This document shows, one piece after another, positions 1-8,710 of a stretch of DNA of 63,634 nucleotides. The stretch lies in assembly GCF_937951745.1 (NCBI RefSeq), contig NZ_CALFBQ010000042.1:1-63634 (forward strand), given 5' to 3'. Position 1 is the stretch's first letter. Each line of letters opens with the position of its first letter. Made by a program: the position numbers and the translations under genes. The DNA is from an uncultured Chloroflexus sp. (lineage in GTDB: Bacteria > Chloroflexota > Chloroflexia > Chloroflexales > Chloroflexaceae). Below the pieces are notes generated by a model. That model worked only from the letters and a program-made list of their open reading frames with translations. It made no database searches and was not told the origin of the DNA.

Positions 1-146
1 AACAGCACGACAATGGTCTGCCAATCAACATCTCTGACCGGCTGCTGCTGCACATCGGCGCCAGCGCTGCGGAGCGCAGTTACAAGGGCCTCACGTTCGT
101 CAGGTGAGCATTCAAGCGTAAAGTTGAGATCGCGGTTCATAAGCAT
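1..146 (-). CDS. Hypothetical protein, 5' part only (runs off window start)
   Basis: The reading frame runs leftward off the window and only about the first 48 codons are present. The visible N-terminus is short and polar (MNRDLNFTLECSPDERE and onward) with no signal peptide or membrane segment. Two in-frame ATGs exist, at 146 and 140. The one at 146 has TAGG about five bases upstream and is taken as the start, although 140 is equally possible. I do not recognise the family. The stretch 147-273 upstream shows no gene. Confidence 0.5.
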   Translation of the reverse strand, partial: MLMNRDLNFTLECSPDEREALVTALRSAGADVQQQPVRDVDWQTIVVL

Positions 147-273
147 TTTTACCTAGCGTGAACGTAGGACGATTGTAGCATACGGCAATGTGAGGGGCAA
201 GGATGCAGAGGCAATATTCTGTTAAAAGAAGCTACGGCTCTACTGTTTCTACGCCCTTACGCTCTTACACCCA

Positions 274-1602
274 TCACACAAACGCCGACATGCCGGTAAT
301 CGCCCGCCCAACGATCAGCGTATTCATCTCGTGGGTGCCTTCGTAGGAATAGAGTGCTTCGGCGTCGGCAAAGTACCGTGCGACTTCGTGTTCGAGCAGA
401 ATGCCGTTACCGCCAAACACAGCGCGAGCCAACGCCACCGTTTCCCGCATCTTTTCGCCACAAAAAACCTTCGCGAGCGAGGCGTGCTCGTGGCTGATCG
501 TCCCATTGCGCGCTGCAATCTGGCTCATACGCAGGCACATCGTCTGCATCGCCGTCACATTCGCCAGCATCTGCACCAGACTGTTCTGCACCAACTGAAA
601 ACCGCCAATGGGCCGTCCGAATTGCATACGTTGCTGAGCGTATGCCAACGCCTTCTCATACGCCCCCATCGCCACTCCGGTCATCGCCCACGCAACCGCG
701 GCGCGGGTGATCGCCAGTTGGCGGGCGATGCTGCGGAAGCCGCCCACATTCGGCAGCCGGTTGGTTTCAGGCACGCGGCAATTGACCAGCCGGATGTTAG
801 CGTTCTGCACTGTGCGCAGGGCGATCTTGCCTTCCAGCCGTTCAACCTCGTAGCCCGGCGTGCCACGCTCGACAATGAAGCCTTGCACTTGGTTGTTGGA
901 TACGTCGCGCGCCCAGATAATGTTGAGATCGGCGATCGGCGCATTTCCGCTCCACTTCTTGGCGCCGTTGATCACCCAGTGACCGCGCTCAAAGCGGGCG
1001 GTAGTAGTGAGACCGGCGGCGGTCGCCGAGCCGACATCGGGTTCGGTCAGCGCCCACGAACCAATCAACTCAAAGCGCTGCATCGGCGGCAACCAACGCT
1101 GCTTCTGTTCGTCCGAACCAAAGAGGTCAATTGACCCCATACACAAGCCCCAATGCACGCCAAAAAAGGTGTAGATCGAAGGATCGACCCGCGCAAGCTC
1201 CATACAAGCCACGCCGGTCAACACCGGGCCGAGCGCGTCGATAGCGTAAGGCCGGGTGCCGAAAGTTTCAGCGACGAGGCGGGCAAAACTCGGCACAATC
1301 TCGTGTGGAAACTCGCCGCGCTCCCAGTAGCCGTTGGCCAGCGGGCGAATTTTCTCTTCCATATATGAGCGGATCTTCTGCTGGATCACCCGCTCTTCGG
1401 GCGAGAGTTCACCCAAAATATCGAAGAAATCGCTATTGATCGGCGGCACGCGCTTAGGCCGCCGTTTGGCGGTAATACTTTTTAGCAAGAGACCAATCTC
1501 TTGCGGAGTAACGCCGCGTAAGGCGCGAAAGGTGTCAACAAGCGGGAGATTCACCTGCTGCATGATGCGGGTGAGGCTGGCCGGAAGAGATACGAGCGCC
1601 AT
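274..1602 (-). CDS. Acyl-CoA dehydrogenase, glutaryl-CoA dehydrogenase-like (442 aa)
   Basis: This is a flavin-dependent acyl-CoA dehydrogenase that oxidises an acyl-CoA at C2-C3 in the cytoplasm. The FAD/substrate motif ALTEPDVGS is near residue 186, QFGRPIGGFQLVQ near 340, and the C-terminal YEGTHE near 418 carries the expected catalytic Glu. The end (GRAITGMSAF) resembles glutaryl-CoA dehydrogenases more than medium-chain enzymes. The start at 1602 is chosen for a consensus AGGAGG eight bases upstream; the frame stays open about 97 codons further but that part is repeat-derived and proline-rich. It is about 45 residues longer at the N-terminus than the paralogue at 9426-10610. A strong promoter and a palindromic operator precede it. 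Exact substrate is not readable from sequence. Confidence 0.93.
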   Translation of the reverse strand: MALVSLPASLTRIMQQVNLPLVDTFRALRGVTPQEIGLLLKSITAKRRPKRVPPINSDFFDILGELSPEERVIQQKIRSYMEEKIRPLANGYWERGEFPHEIVPSFARLVAETFGTRPYAIDALGPVLTGVACMELARVDPSIYTFFGVHWGLCMGSIDLFGSDEQKQRWLPPMQRFELIGSWALTEPDVGSATAAGLTTTARFERGHWVINGAKKWSGNAPIADLNIIWARDVSNNQVQGFIVERGTPGYEVERLEGKIALRTVQNANIRLVNCRVPETNRLPNVGGFRSIARQLAITRAAVAWAMTGVAMGAYEKALAYAQQRMQFGRPIGGFQLVQNSLVQMLANVTAMQTMCLRMSQIAARNGTISHEHASLAKVFCGEKMRETVALARAVFGGNGILLEHEVARYFADAEALYSYEGTHEMNTLIVGRAITGMSAFV

Positions 1603-1676
1603 AAATGCCTCCTGTTCAACATTGAGCGACGGGCAACCCCATTGTTGCCGGATATGACTTCGAGCAGGGAAAAGAA

Positions 1677-1691
1677 TGACGCAATGCGTCA
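1677..1691. promoter_or_regulatory. Candidate operator TGACGCAATGCGTCA
   Basis: This is a perfect 7-1-7 inverted repeat lying five bases downstream of the -10 box, so a bound protein would cover the transcription start. Matching sites lie on the promoters of the second acyl-CoA dehydrogenase, the phasin and phaR. A weaker TAACACACCGTGACC at 1701-1715 overlaps the promoter spacer and may be a second half-conserved site. Confidence 0.65.
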
Positions 1692-1696
1692 CAACC

Positions 1697-1725
1697 AGTG
1701 TAACACACCGTGACCTAAGTGTCAA
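1697..1725 (-). promoter_or_regulatory. Promoter of the acyl-CoA dehydrogenase at 274-1602
   Basis: Read on the minus strand, TTGACA (1725-1720) and TACACT (1702-1697) are separated by exactly 17 bases, a near-consensus housekeeping promoter. The predicted transcription start near 1690 falls inside the palindrome at 1677-1691. Confidence 0.7.
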
Positions 1726-1790
1726 TGAACATGGGACAGACACAGCAGGGGCGCAGGAGGGGCGCAGTATGCTGCTCCCCCTACCCCCGG

Positions 1791-1814
1791 CCCCTCCCCC
1801 ACACGGGGGAGGGG
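1791..1814. repeat. C-rich/G-rich dispersed palindrome
   Basis: CCCCTCCCCC and GGGGGAGGGG are paired around a four-base loop, embedded in a CCCCGGCCCCTCCCC context. Related palindromes occur at 2041-2069, 5069-5086, 5188-5208, about 5467-5512, 48672-48699 and about 57897-58160. They are always intergenic. Confidence 0.7.
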
Positions 1815-2040
1815 GGATGGTCTCCTGTAGAGCGGCATTCATTCCGCTCCCAACAACCTGCTCGGGGCGACAGAGACCCCCCCGGTTCCACAAAGGCGAA
1901 CCACCGGTTTGCCCCTACCATGTCCGCACATTCATGGTGGGCGAAATGAATTCGCTCTACGGTGAGTGTGCGCAGTGTCTCGTAAGGCGGAATGTCTTCC
2001 GCTCATATCAATCCACTGTGAGTGCGCTACGCCCGCCCCT

Positions 2041-2069
2041 CCCTCGTGGGTGACGGCCCCCCACGAGGG
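2041..2069. repeat. Palindrome CCCTCGTGGG / CCCACGAGGG
   Basis: A ten-base perfect stem with a nine-base loop lies upstream of the alaS promoter, inside a CCCCTCCC-type repeat unit. There is no T-run, so it is more likely a dispersed repeat than a terminator. The rest of 1726-2133 shows no credible gene. Confidence 0.55.
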
Positions 2070-2133
2070 GGTTCCCTGCACCACAGCCGCACCGCTCCTA
2101 CCGGCCTGCCCTTCATCTTCCATGCCAAAACGG

Positions 2134-2163
2134 TTGACGGTCGCCGCCACAATCGTCTACAAT
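2134..2163 (+). promoter_or_regulatory. Promoter of alaS
   Basis: TTGACG (2134-2139) and TACAAT (2158-2163) are spaced 18 bases apart. Transcription from here would give a leader of about 140 bases before the alaS start. GGTACC at 2209-2214 recalls part of a T-box, but the specifier stem and full T-box core are not recognisable. Confidence 0.6.
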
Positions 2164-2308
2164 AGCGCGAGGAAGAGGTTTGTTGCGTCAAATTGTTGGT
2201 CGGGCGAGGGTACCACTCATTCGCAAGAGATTTCATTCGCACACGCACTCTTTGCATTACGGATAGCAGTACCCAACCCTCTACCGTTGAGAATATAGGC
2301 GCCATACT

Positions 2309-4993
2309 ATGCAAAAACTGACCGCCGCGCAGATTCGCGAAACATTTATTTCGTTCTTTAAGCGTCATGGCCATACCCACGTGCCTAGCTCGTCGCTAGT
2401 CGTTGCCGATGATCCGACATTACTATTCGCTAATTCGGGTATGGTGCAGTTTAAAGATGTCTTTCTAGGGCGTGAGCAACGTCCGTATACCCGTGCCGTC
2501 ACGGCGCAGAAGTGTTTGCGCGTCAGCGGCAAGCATAACGATCTCGAAGAGGTTGGCCCCTCGCCACGCCACCATACCTTTTTTGAGATGTTGGGCAACT
2601 TTTCCTTCGGTGACTATTTCAAGGCCGAGGCCATCCGGCTAGCGTGGAAGTTGTTAACCGAAGAATTTCAGTTGCCGGTAGAGCGGCTGTGGTTTACGGT
2701 CTTCGCCGGCGATGACGAAGTGCCGCCTGATGATGAGGCTGCCGAGTTGTGGATCGCACAAGGAGCCGATCCGTCGCGGGTGTTGCGTTTTGGTCGTAAA
2801 GACAACTTCTGGGTGATGGGCGATACCGGCCCCTGCGGCCCCTGCTCGGAAATTACGATGTACATTGGCGATGACTTAAGCCAGATGCGCGCCGAGGGGG
2901 TAAACTCCGACGATCCCAATTACGTCGAAATCTGGAATAACGTGTTTATGCAGTACGACCGCGCCACGATGCAGCCGCTGCCGCGCCCTTCGGTTGATAC
3001 CGGCATGGGGCTTGAGCGGATGGCGATGGTGATGCAGGGGGTGCATAGCACGTATGAAACCGATCTGTTCGTAGCGATTATCAATCGGATTATCAGCACA
3101 CGCGGCAGCGACGAGGCCCACTATCAGGCCCACCGCAGCGCCTACCGCGCGATTGCCGATCATGCGCGGGCGATTGCATTTTTAATCGCCGATGGCGTGC
3201 TGCCGGGCAATCTGGGCCGAGCCTATGTGCTGCGCCGGATTTTGCGTCGCGCTGCCTATCAGGGCCGCACAATCGGGTTTGAGCGTCCGTTCCTCGCTGA
3301 AGTCATCACAGCGGTGATCGAGCAGATGGGTGAGGCCTACCCCGAACTGCGTAAGCGGCGCGAGTTTATCCTCAGCGCCGCCGATCAGGAAGAGCGCCAG
3401 TTCTTGCGCACGCTCAGCGGTGGTATTACCCGGCTGAATGCGGTAATCGAGCAGGTACGCGCTCGCGGTGAGACGGTGATTCCCGGTAACGATGCGTTTG
3501 TGTTGAAAGACACCTACGGCTTCCCGCTCGATCTGACCCAAAAGATTGCTGCCGAGCAGGGGTTGGCGGTTGATGAAGCTGGCTACGAGGCGGCGATGGC
3601 CGAGCAACGCGCTCGTTCACGCGCAGCAGCGGCCAGTAAGCGCGGTAGTGAAGCTGAGCTGTGGGCCGAGTTGGATTTGCCCAATTCCCACTTCACTGGT
3701 TACGAGCGGCTGAGCGACCGGGCGACGGTGATCGGGATGCTGGCTGATGGCGATGCGCTGACCACTGCGCACGCTGGACGGCAGGTGCAGATTGTGCTCG
3801 ATACCACGCCGTTTTACGCCGAAAGTGGCGGTCAGGTCGGCGATACAGGTTTGCTGGTTGGGCCTGAAGGATCGGTGCGCGTGGAAGACACTCGCCGCCC
3901 GCTGCCCGGTCTGATCGTTCATTATGGCCGGGTGGTTGATGGCACAATCAGCGTGGGCGATCAGGTGCAAGCAACAGTCGATATGGTGCGGCGGGCCGAT
4001 ATTCAGCGCAACCACACCGCCACCCACATGCTCCAGCGCGCGTTGCGCGATGTGCTTGGCGAGCATGCGGCGCAGGCCGGCTCGCTCGTCGCGCCGGATC
4101 GGTTGCGCTTCGACTTTACCCACACGAAGCCGGTTGACCCCGAAGAGTTGCGCGAGGTTGAGCGACGGCTGAATGCATGGGTACGGGCTGACGCTGCCGT
4201 GCGCTGGGAGATTACCGGCTATCAGGATGCGATGGCACGCGGCGCAATTGCCCTGTTTGGCGAGAAGTATGGTGACACGGTACGGATGGTGACCATCGAG
4301 CGCGGTAACGGGTTCGATAACGGTGAGTATGCTTCACGCGATAGCCTTGAGTTGTGCGGCGGCACCCACGTCAATCGTACCGGCGAGATCGGGTTTGTTC
4401 GTCTGGTCAGCGAGGGAAGTATCGGCAGCGGTATTCGCCGCGTCGAGGCGCTGACTGGGCGCGGCGCTGAGGTGTGGGTGGAAGAGCAGGCGCAAGTGCT
4501 GCGCGATCTGGCGGTGCGAATTAATGCCCAACCTTCCCAGTTGGCCGAGCGGATCGAAGCTTTGTTGGCCGAGAACCGACAGCGCCGGCAAGAGCTGGAA
4601 GCGCTGCGTAGCAAGCTGGCGCGTGAACAGCTCGACACGTTGTTGAACCGGATACAGACGATTTCCGGCGTACCACTGCTCGCTGCCGAGGTCGAGGCCG
4701 ATACCGTCGAGCGATTGCGCGAGATGGGCGAGTATCTGCGTGACAAGCTGGGCAGCGCGGTGATTGTGCTCGGCGCGCAGATTAACGGCAAGCCGCAATT
4801 GTTGGCCATGGTGACCGCCGATCTTGTCCGGCGCGGGTTAAACGCGGTGCAACTGGTCAAGCCGCTGGCGGCGATCGTCGGTGGCGGCGGCGGCGGCAAG
4901 CCTGAAGTTGCCCAAGCCGGCGGGCGCAATCCCAACCAGTTAGCTGCGGCGATCAACGCCGCTGCCGGTGTGCTAGCCGAACAGGCGGGGTGA
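2309..4993 (+). CDS. alaS: Alanine--tRNA ligase
   Basis: This enzyme charges tRNA-Ala with alanine and edits mischarged Ser/Gly. At 894 aa it has the full family length. The class II catalytic domain starts at the N-terminus (ITRETFI-like region, then KRHGHTHVPSSSL). The editing domain carries NHTATH near residue 566 and the zinc motif CGGTHV near 682. The C-terminal DHHA1 domain carries the glycine-rich GGGGGGKPEVAQAGG near 855. All key residues look intact, and it is the only aaRS gene in the window. It starts at ATG 2309 after a weak ribosome site. Confidence 0.98.
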   Translation: MQKLTAAQIRETFISFFKRHGHTHVPSSSLVVADDPTLLFANSGMVQFKDVFLGREQRPYTRAVTAQKCLRVSGKHNDLEEVGPSPRHHTFFEMLGNFSFGDYFKAEAIRLAWKLLTEEFQLPVERLWFTVFAGDDEVPPDDEAAELWIAQGADPSRVLRFGRKDNFWVMGDTGPCGPCSEITMYIGDDLSQMRAEGVNSDDPNYVEIWNNVFMQYDRATMQPLPRPSVDTGMGLERMAMVMQGVHSTYETDLFVAIINRIISTRGSDEAHYQAHRSAYRAIADHARAIAFLIADGVLPGNLGRAYVLRRILRRAAYQGRTIGFERPFLAEVITAVIEQMGEAYPELRKRREFILSAADQEERQFLRTLSGGITRLNAVIEQVRARGETVIPGNDAFVLKDTYGFPLDLTQKIAAEQGLAVDEAGYEAAMAEQRARSRAAAASKRGSEAELWAELDLPNSHFTGYERLSDRATVIGMLADGDALTTAHAGRQVQIVLDTTPFYAESGGQVGDTGLLVGPEGSVRVEDTRRPLPGLIVHYGRVVDGTISVGDQVQATVDMVRRADIQRNHTATHMLQRALRDVLGEHAAQAGSLVAPDRLRFDFTHTKPVDPEELREVERRLNAWVRADAAVRWEITGYQDAMARGAIALFGEKYGDTVRMVTIERGNGFDNGEYASRDSLELCGGTHVNRTGEIGFVRLVSEGSIGSGIRRVEALTGRGAEVWVEEQAQVLRDLAVRINAQPSQLAERIEALLAENRQRRQELEALRSKLAREQLDTLLNRIQTISGVPLLAAEVEADTVERLREMGEYLRDKLGSAVIVLGAQINGKPQLLAMVTADLVRRGLNAVQLVKPLAAIVGGGGGGKPEVAQAGGRNPNQLAAAINAAAGVLAEQAG

Positions 4994-4996
4994 GGG

Positions 4997-5358
4997 GAAT
5001 AGCCACAAAGACACACAAAAAGCATGACAAATTTCAATAATTTTTGTGAGTGTTTTTACATAGCCATTCTCCCCGTTCACGGGGAGGGGTAAAGGGTCAC
5101 AGAGCGGCATAGTCATAAAAACCTGCAAACAAGCGCCAAAAAGATGTTCATTTTGTGCCTTTTGTCGCTTTTCATGGCTATTCTCCACCCTCCCCCGTTG
5201 GGGGAGGGGCTGCGGGTAAGGGCCATATGCCAGTCGGAGTAAGGACGAACGTGCGAGCATCGAGCCGAATAGCCACAAAAAGACGCAAAAATAGTCTATT
5301 TTTGTGCCTTTTGTCGTTTTTCGTGGCTATTCTCCACCCTCCCCTAGCGGGAGAGCAG
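4997..5358. repeat. Cluster of three GAATAGCCAC palindromic elements with C-rich palindromes
   Basis: Three hairpin elements follow one another at about 4997-5069, 5107-5184 and 5267-5332. The third is the cleanest: GAATAGCCAC at 5267 and its exact complement GTGGCTATTC ending at 5332, with AAAA-rich arms pairing across 66 bases. Each element is followed by a CTCC/CCCTCCCC palindrome. A half copy (TCGTGGCTATTC) occurs near 48515-48526. No coding potential is seen; this looks like a MITE- or REP-type dispersed element. Confidence 0.7.
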
Positions 5359-5466
5359 AGGTGAGAGCCAAGAAGTGCTGTTTCGCGCCCTGACTACATG
5401 TTCATAAACCATCTCGCGTGGTAGACTAATACCGTGAGTGATAGAATAACGTTGACGCATTGCCGC

Positions 5467-5512
5467 AGCGTCCCTCTTCCTGAACGCGGGGAAAGGGGCC
5501 GGGGGTGAGGGG
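5467..5512. repeat. C-rich/G-rich repeat abutting a start codon
   Basis: A degenerate copy of the CCCTCTTCC...GGGGAAAGGGG palindrome ends with GGGTGAGGGG directly in front of the ATG at 5515. It probably supplies the ribosome-binding site of the next gene. Confidence 0.5.
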
Positions 5513-5514
5513 CT

Positions 5515-7548
5515 ATGATCACCGACGAGACAGCGATTGTCCTTGCGCTACCCGATGATACCGCCGAGTCGCTCATGGCGCGGGTACGAGCCACCCATGC
5601 CGCCAACGTGCAGATCTTGGCCCCCGAAGGCGCCAGCTTCCTCCAGCGCGTCGCCGGCACCGATGCACTGCGCGAATTGGCGACGGCTGCCGGTATTGCC
5701 CTCACGATCATTAGCTCCGACCCGGCCATCCTCAAAGCGGCCCGCCAGAGCCGGCTGACCACGATCGAAGTCACCGGCGCGCACGTGCAAGCACCGGTGC
5801 CTCCCCCGCCACCTGCCAGCGAAGACCTGCCGGCTGAAGATCTCGAATTTCTGGCCGCACTCGATGAACTAGCCGGTACTGGTGCCATTGACGATCTAGA
5901 GCTGTTTGAAACCGCGAAACCGGCGCCGGCCGAAACCCGTCCGATTGCAGCACCGGCAACACGGCCTATTCCAACAACAACCAGCGGCACGGCAACGCCG
6001 CCAGCCCAAGCGATGGGTGACGATGACCTAGAGTTCTTCGACGCGCTTGACGATCTGGCTGCCGCCTTCGAGCAAGAGCGTACCGGTCCACCACCGCCGC
6101 CAATCCCGTCAGCCCGTGAGGCATCGCGCCAACCACCACGGGTGCGGCCTGAAGATATTCAACTCTCAGAGGCTGAAGTGGCGCGGGCAAGCCAGATCGG
6201 ACAGCGGAGCGATGCTGATCGCGCTCAGCGTACCTTTGCCCAACCACGACGCGAGCTAACTGATATACCACCACCGATTGCGGCGCCGCGCAGCGCACCT
6301 CGATCCCTTCTTCGGCAACAATCGTGGCTCAGATGGATATTGGCGGCACTCTTTATCGCAGTCATAGGACTCGGTGTTTGGCAGGTAGCGACAAGCAGTG
6401 TAACCATCGTGGTGCGCTTGCCGGCGCGTGAAACAACGCCAATCACCGGCTTGGCACTGCCAATGATCCCGGTCACCTCAGCAGCGAACAGTAGCGCCGT
6501 TGCGGCTGAACCGCTCGGAACGACGGTCGCTATCAGTCTGCGCGGTGAAGTGACGGAAGGCGTGATGACACCGGTTAGCAGTGCGCAGGGAACGATCATC
6601 CTGCGTAATCTGAACACACAGCCGATAGTCATTCCCGCAGGAAGCGAGTTCGTTGCCTTCGGGCCGAACGATCAGCCGATTCCCTTCTTCAGCGAGGCTG
6701 ATGTTACAGTACCGGGTGCAGTGACCTCGAATCTTGGCAATCAGATCATCACCACGCTCGGCGAAGCGCAAGTGCGCATTATCGCTCGCTCGCCGGGCAG
6801 CGCCTCAAACATTCCCGCAAATACTATTCGCGAACTGCGCATTCCCGGCGGGCCGACGATTAATCTCACCAGCGGCGTGCTGACGATTGTGCATGATGCA
6901 ATCGGCGGCGGAACCGATGAAGAAGTGTTTGTGATTAAAGAGAGCGATGTACGCCGCTATTTGGCCGAAGCGTTGACCCGGCTCGACCAAGAGGCGCGCC
7001 GGCAGCTTGATGGGCTGGCATTAGCCCGCAATCTCCGCCTCGAACCGACCACCGTCTCGCCGAGCCGGGCCGAGCTAGAGCAATTAGCCGGCTTCGAGCA
7101 GATGGTCGATCCGCCGATAGGTACGTCTCTGCCGAAAGACAATCGCTTCTTTACCTTGACCGTGCAAGCGAACTACAGCGGGCTGGCGGTCAGCGGCGAT
7201 CCGGCCAGCTTCCAGCGCCAATTGGCTGACGCGTTTAATGCCCAACTGATCCAAAACGGCCAGTTGCGTCCGGGTGATTGCCGGGCCGCGGTGATCAATG
7301 GCTGGCGTTGGGATGGCGCGACCCTGCGCGTTGATGGTGCAGTGGGGCCAGACCCGGCCTGCGGCAACGAGCTTGATCCGGCAACACGCGCGGCGGTGCA
7401 GAATGCGGTATTAGGCCGCACCCGCGTCGAAGCTGAAGCAGGCTTGCAAGCGTTAGTGGTCAGCGGGAGACTGGCCGGCTTTACGCTACCGCCAAACGTT
7501 GATCGCTTCCCCGGCTGGAGCTGGCAGCTCCGGCTTCGGATTGAGTGA
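5515..7548 (+). CDS. Membrane-anchored baseplate-J-like protein (677 aa)
   Basis: The protein has a small N-terminal domain (about residues 1-90), a Pro/Ala/Asp-rich linker with repeated DDLEFF/DLEFLAALDEL acidic patches (about 95-200), one membrane helix near 272-291 and a large extracytoplasmic C-terminal part. The outer part contains IPAGSEF and repeated beta-type segments similar to proteins annotated in Chloroflexota as baseplate J-like. No phage genes are nearby, so a phage role is unlikely and an envelope role is inferred. The ATG at 5515 follows GGTGAGGGG from a dispersed repeat. The gene is followed 72 bases later by ruvX. Function unknown. Confidence 0.75.
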   Translation: MITDETAIVLALPDDTAESLMARVRATHAANVQILAPEGASFLQRVAGTDALRELATAAGIALTIISSDPAILKAARQSRLTTIEVTGAHVQAPVPPPPPASEDLPAEDLEFLAALDELAGTGAIDDLELFETAKPAPAETRPIAAPATRPIPTTTSGTATPPAQAMGDDDLEFFDALDDLAAAFEQERTGPPPPPIPSAREASRQPPRVRPEDIQLSEAEVARASQIGQRSDADRAQRTFAQPRRELTDIPPPIAAPRSAPRSLLRQQSWLRWILAALFIAVIGLGVWQVATSSVTIVVRLPARETTPITGLALPMIPVTSAANSSAVAAEPLGTTVAISLRGEVTEGVMTPVSSAQGTIILRNLNTQPIVIPAGSEFVAFGPNDQPIPFFSEADVTVPGAVTSNLGNQIITTLGEAQVRIIARSPGSASNIPANTIRELRIPGGPTINLTSGVLTIVHDAIGGGTDEEVFVIKESDVRRYLAEALTRLDQEARRQLDGLALARNLRLEPTTVSPSRAELEQLAGFEQMVDPPIGTSLPKDNRFFTLTVQANYSGLAVSGDPASFQRQLADAFNAQLIQNGQLRPGDCRAAVINGWRWDGATLRVDGAVGPDPACGNELDPATRAAVQNAVLGRTRVEAEAGLQALVVSGRLAGFTLPPNVDRFPGWSWQLRLRIE

Positions 7549-7620
7549 GGAGAGCAAGTTGCAGGTACGGCATGTTCTGCGCCATCGGCGTCCGCTGTGA
7601 CCTAACCATATCCGGCCAAC

Positions 7621-8076
7621 GTGAATACAACCAACGAACAGACCATCCTAGGGCTAGATGTCGGTGAACGGCGCATCGGCGTGGCGATCAGCGACGCCAG
7701 CGCCCGTATCGCCGCACCGTTGACCACCATCGCCGCTCACCCGCCCGAACGGGCCATTGCCCAGATCGCCCGGCTCGTCGCCGAGCGCGGCGTTACGCAG
7801 GTGGTGGTGGGATTGCCGCTAACTATGCGCGGTGAACACGGCCCGCAAGCCGTTGCGGTGCAACGCTTCGCCGATGCGTTGGCTGCTGTGCTTACCTGCC
7901 CGGTCGAAATGTTCGACGAGCGGCTGACCAGCGTCGCTGCCGAGCAAATGTTGCGCAATCTCGGCTTCAAACCGGCTAAGATCAAAGCGCAGATTGATCA
8001 GGTCGCCGCGTCAATCATTTTGCAAGACTATCTCGATGCCAAGGCGCAGAGTGAGCGAAGGCGCAGAGACGGTTAG
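7621..8076 (+). CDS. ruvX: RuvX/YqgF family RNase H-fold nuclease
   Basis: This is a YqgF-type putative Holliday junction resolvase, also linked to 16S rRNA 5'-end maturation. The N-terminal GLDVGERRIGVA (about residues 10-22) holds the first catalytic Asp. VVVGLPLTMRG is near 60, DERLTS near 99 and QIDQVAASIILQDYL near 124, matching the family throughout. The start is GTG at 7621. The last dozen residues (AKAQSERRRRDG) are encoded by the beginning of a CGCAGAG-type dispersed repeat, so the original C-terminus seems to have been extended by repeat insertion. Confidence 0.93.
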   Translation: MNTTNEQTILGLDVGERRIGVAISDASARIAAPLTTIAAHPPERAIAQIARLVAERGVTQVVVGLPLTMRGEHGPQAVAVQRFADALAAVLTCPVEMFDERLTSVAAEQMLRNLGFKPAKIKAQIDQVAASIILQDYLDAKAQSERRRRDG

Positions 8077-8235
8077 ACGCAGAGGTTGCAGAGACCGTTA
8101 GACGCAAGACGCAGAGGTCGCAAAGGACTTTAAGTATGGTGCAAATTTACATTAGATCAATCTCAAATATCTTTGCGACTTTGCGGTAGAATCCGTTGTG
8201 CTTTTACCTTCTTTGCATCTCTGCGTTAAAGTCAG
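8040..8235. repeat. CGCAGAG / CTCTGCG dispersed inverted repeat
   Basis: Units GGCGCAGAGACGGTTAGACGC, GCAGAGACCGTTAGACGC and CGCAGAGGTCGCAAAGG on the left face the complementary CTTTGCGACTTTGCGG and CTTTGCATCTCTGCGTTAAA on the right. The element starts inside the 3' end of ruvX and ends six bases before the next start codon. Similar fragments lie near 53300-53330. Confidence 0.6.
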
Positions 8236-8240
8236 AACGT

Positions 8241-8684
8241 ATGAACTACTCGATTCGCCCCATCAGCGCCGCCGCAACCCGGCCCCTGCGCCAACAAATC
8301 CTGCGCCCACACCAAGCGATTGACGAACTCGTCTATCCCGGTGACGACCACCCCCTAGCGTTACACGCTGGCGCCTTCGTTGATGAGCAGCTCGTGGGTA
8401 TCGCCTCATTCGCCCCAGAAGATTTCGCTGAGATACCGGCCCGTGCGGCGTGGCGACTGCGCGGCATGGGGGTCTGGCCCGCCTTTCGCCGGCAGGGGAT
8501 CGGCCAAGCGTTGCTCCAAACCGGGATCGAGCATGTCCGGCGTCACGGCGGCGACATGATCTGGTGCCATGGCCGCACCAGTGCGTTACCGTTTTATCTC
8601 ACCGTTGGTTTCGTAACCCACGGCGGAGAGTTCGTCGTGCCGCACACTGGGCCGCACTACATTCTGCTCTACTGGGTGAGATAA
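8241..8684 (+). CDS. GNAT family N-acetyltransferase
   Basis: This 147-aa protein is a single GNAT domain that would transfer an acetyl group from acetyl-CoA to an unknown acceptor. The acetyl-CoA binding motif A is clear (LRGMGVWPAFRRQGIGQAL, about residues 71-90), and the C-terminal FYLTVGFVTHGGEF segment matches motif B. The start at ATG 8241 directly follows the repeat region; upstream in-frame codons are repeat sequence and were not used. It could be an antibiotic or small-molecule acetyltransferase; the substrate cannot be read. Confidence 0.85.
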   Translation: MNYSIRPISAAATRPLRQQILRPHQAIDELVYPGDDHPLALHAGAFVDEQLVGIASFAPEDFAEIPARAAWRLRGMGVWPAFRRQGIGQALLQTGIEHVRRHGGDMIWCHGRTSALPFYLTVGFVTHGGEFVVPHTGPHYILLYWVR

Positions 8685-8710
8685 CGCGATGAAACAGCAG
8701 CGAAACACCA

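Noticed and set aside
1603-1893. N-terminal extension of the first acyl-CoA dehydrogenase
   Set aside because: The extra 97 codons cover the promoter, operator and a C-rich palindrome, and a perfect AGGAGG marks the start at 1602.
2200-2308. Possible T-box riboswitch before alaS (GGTACC in the leader)
   Set aside because: Only six bases match; no specifier stem, antiterminator or following terminator could be traced.
5515-7548. Prophage remnant suggested by the baseplate-J-like protein
   Set aside because: It has a membrane helix, lies between housekeeping genes, and no other phage gene is present.
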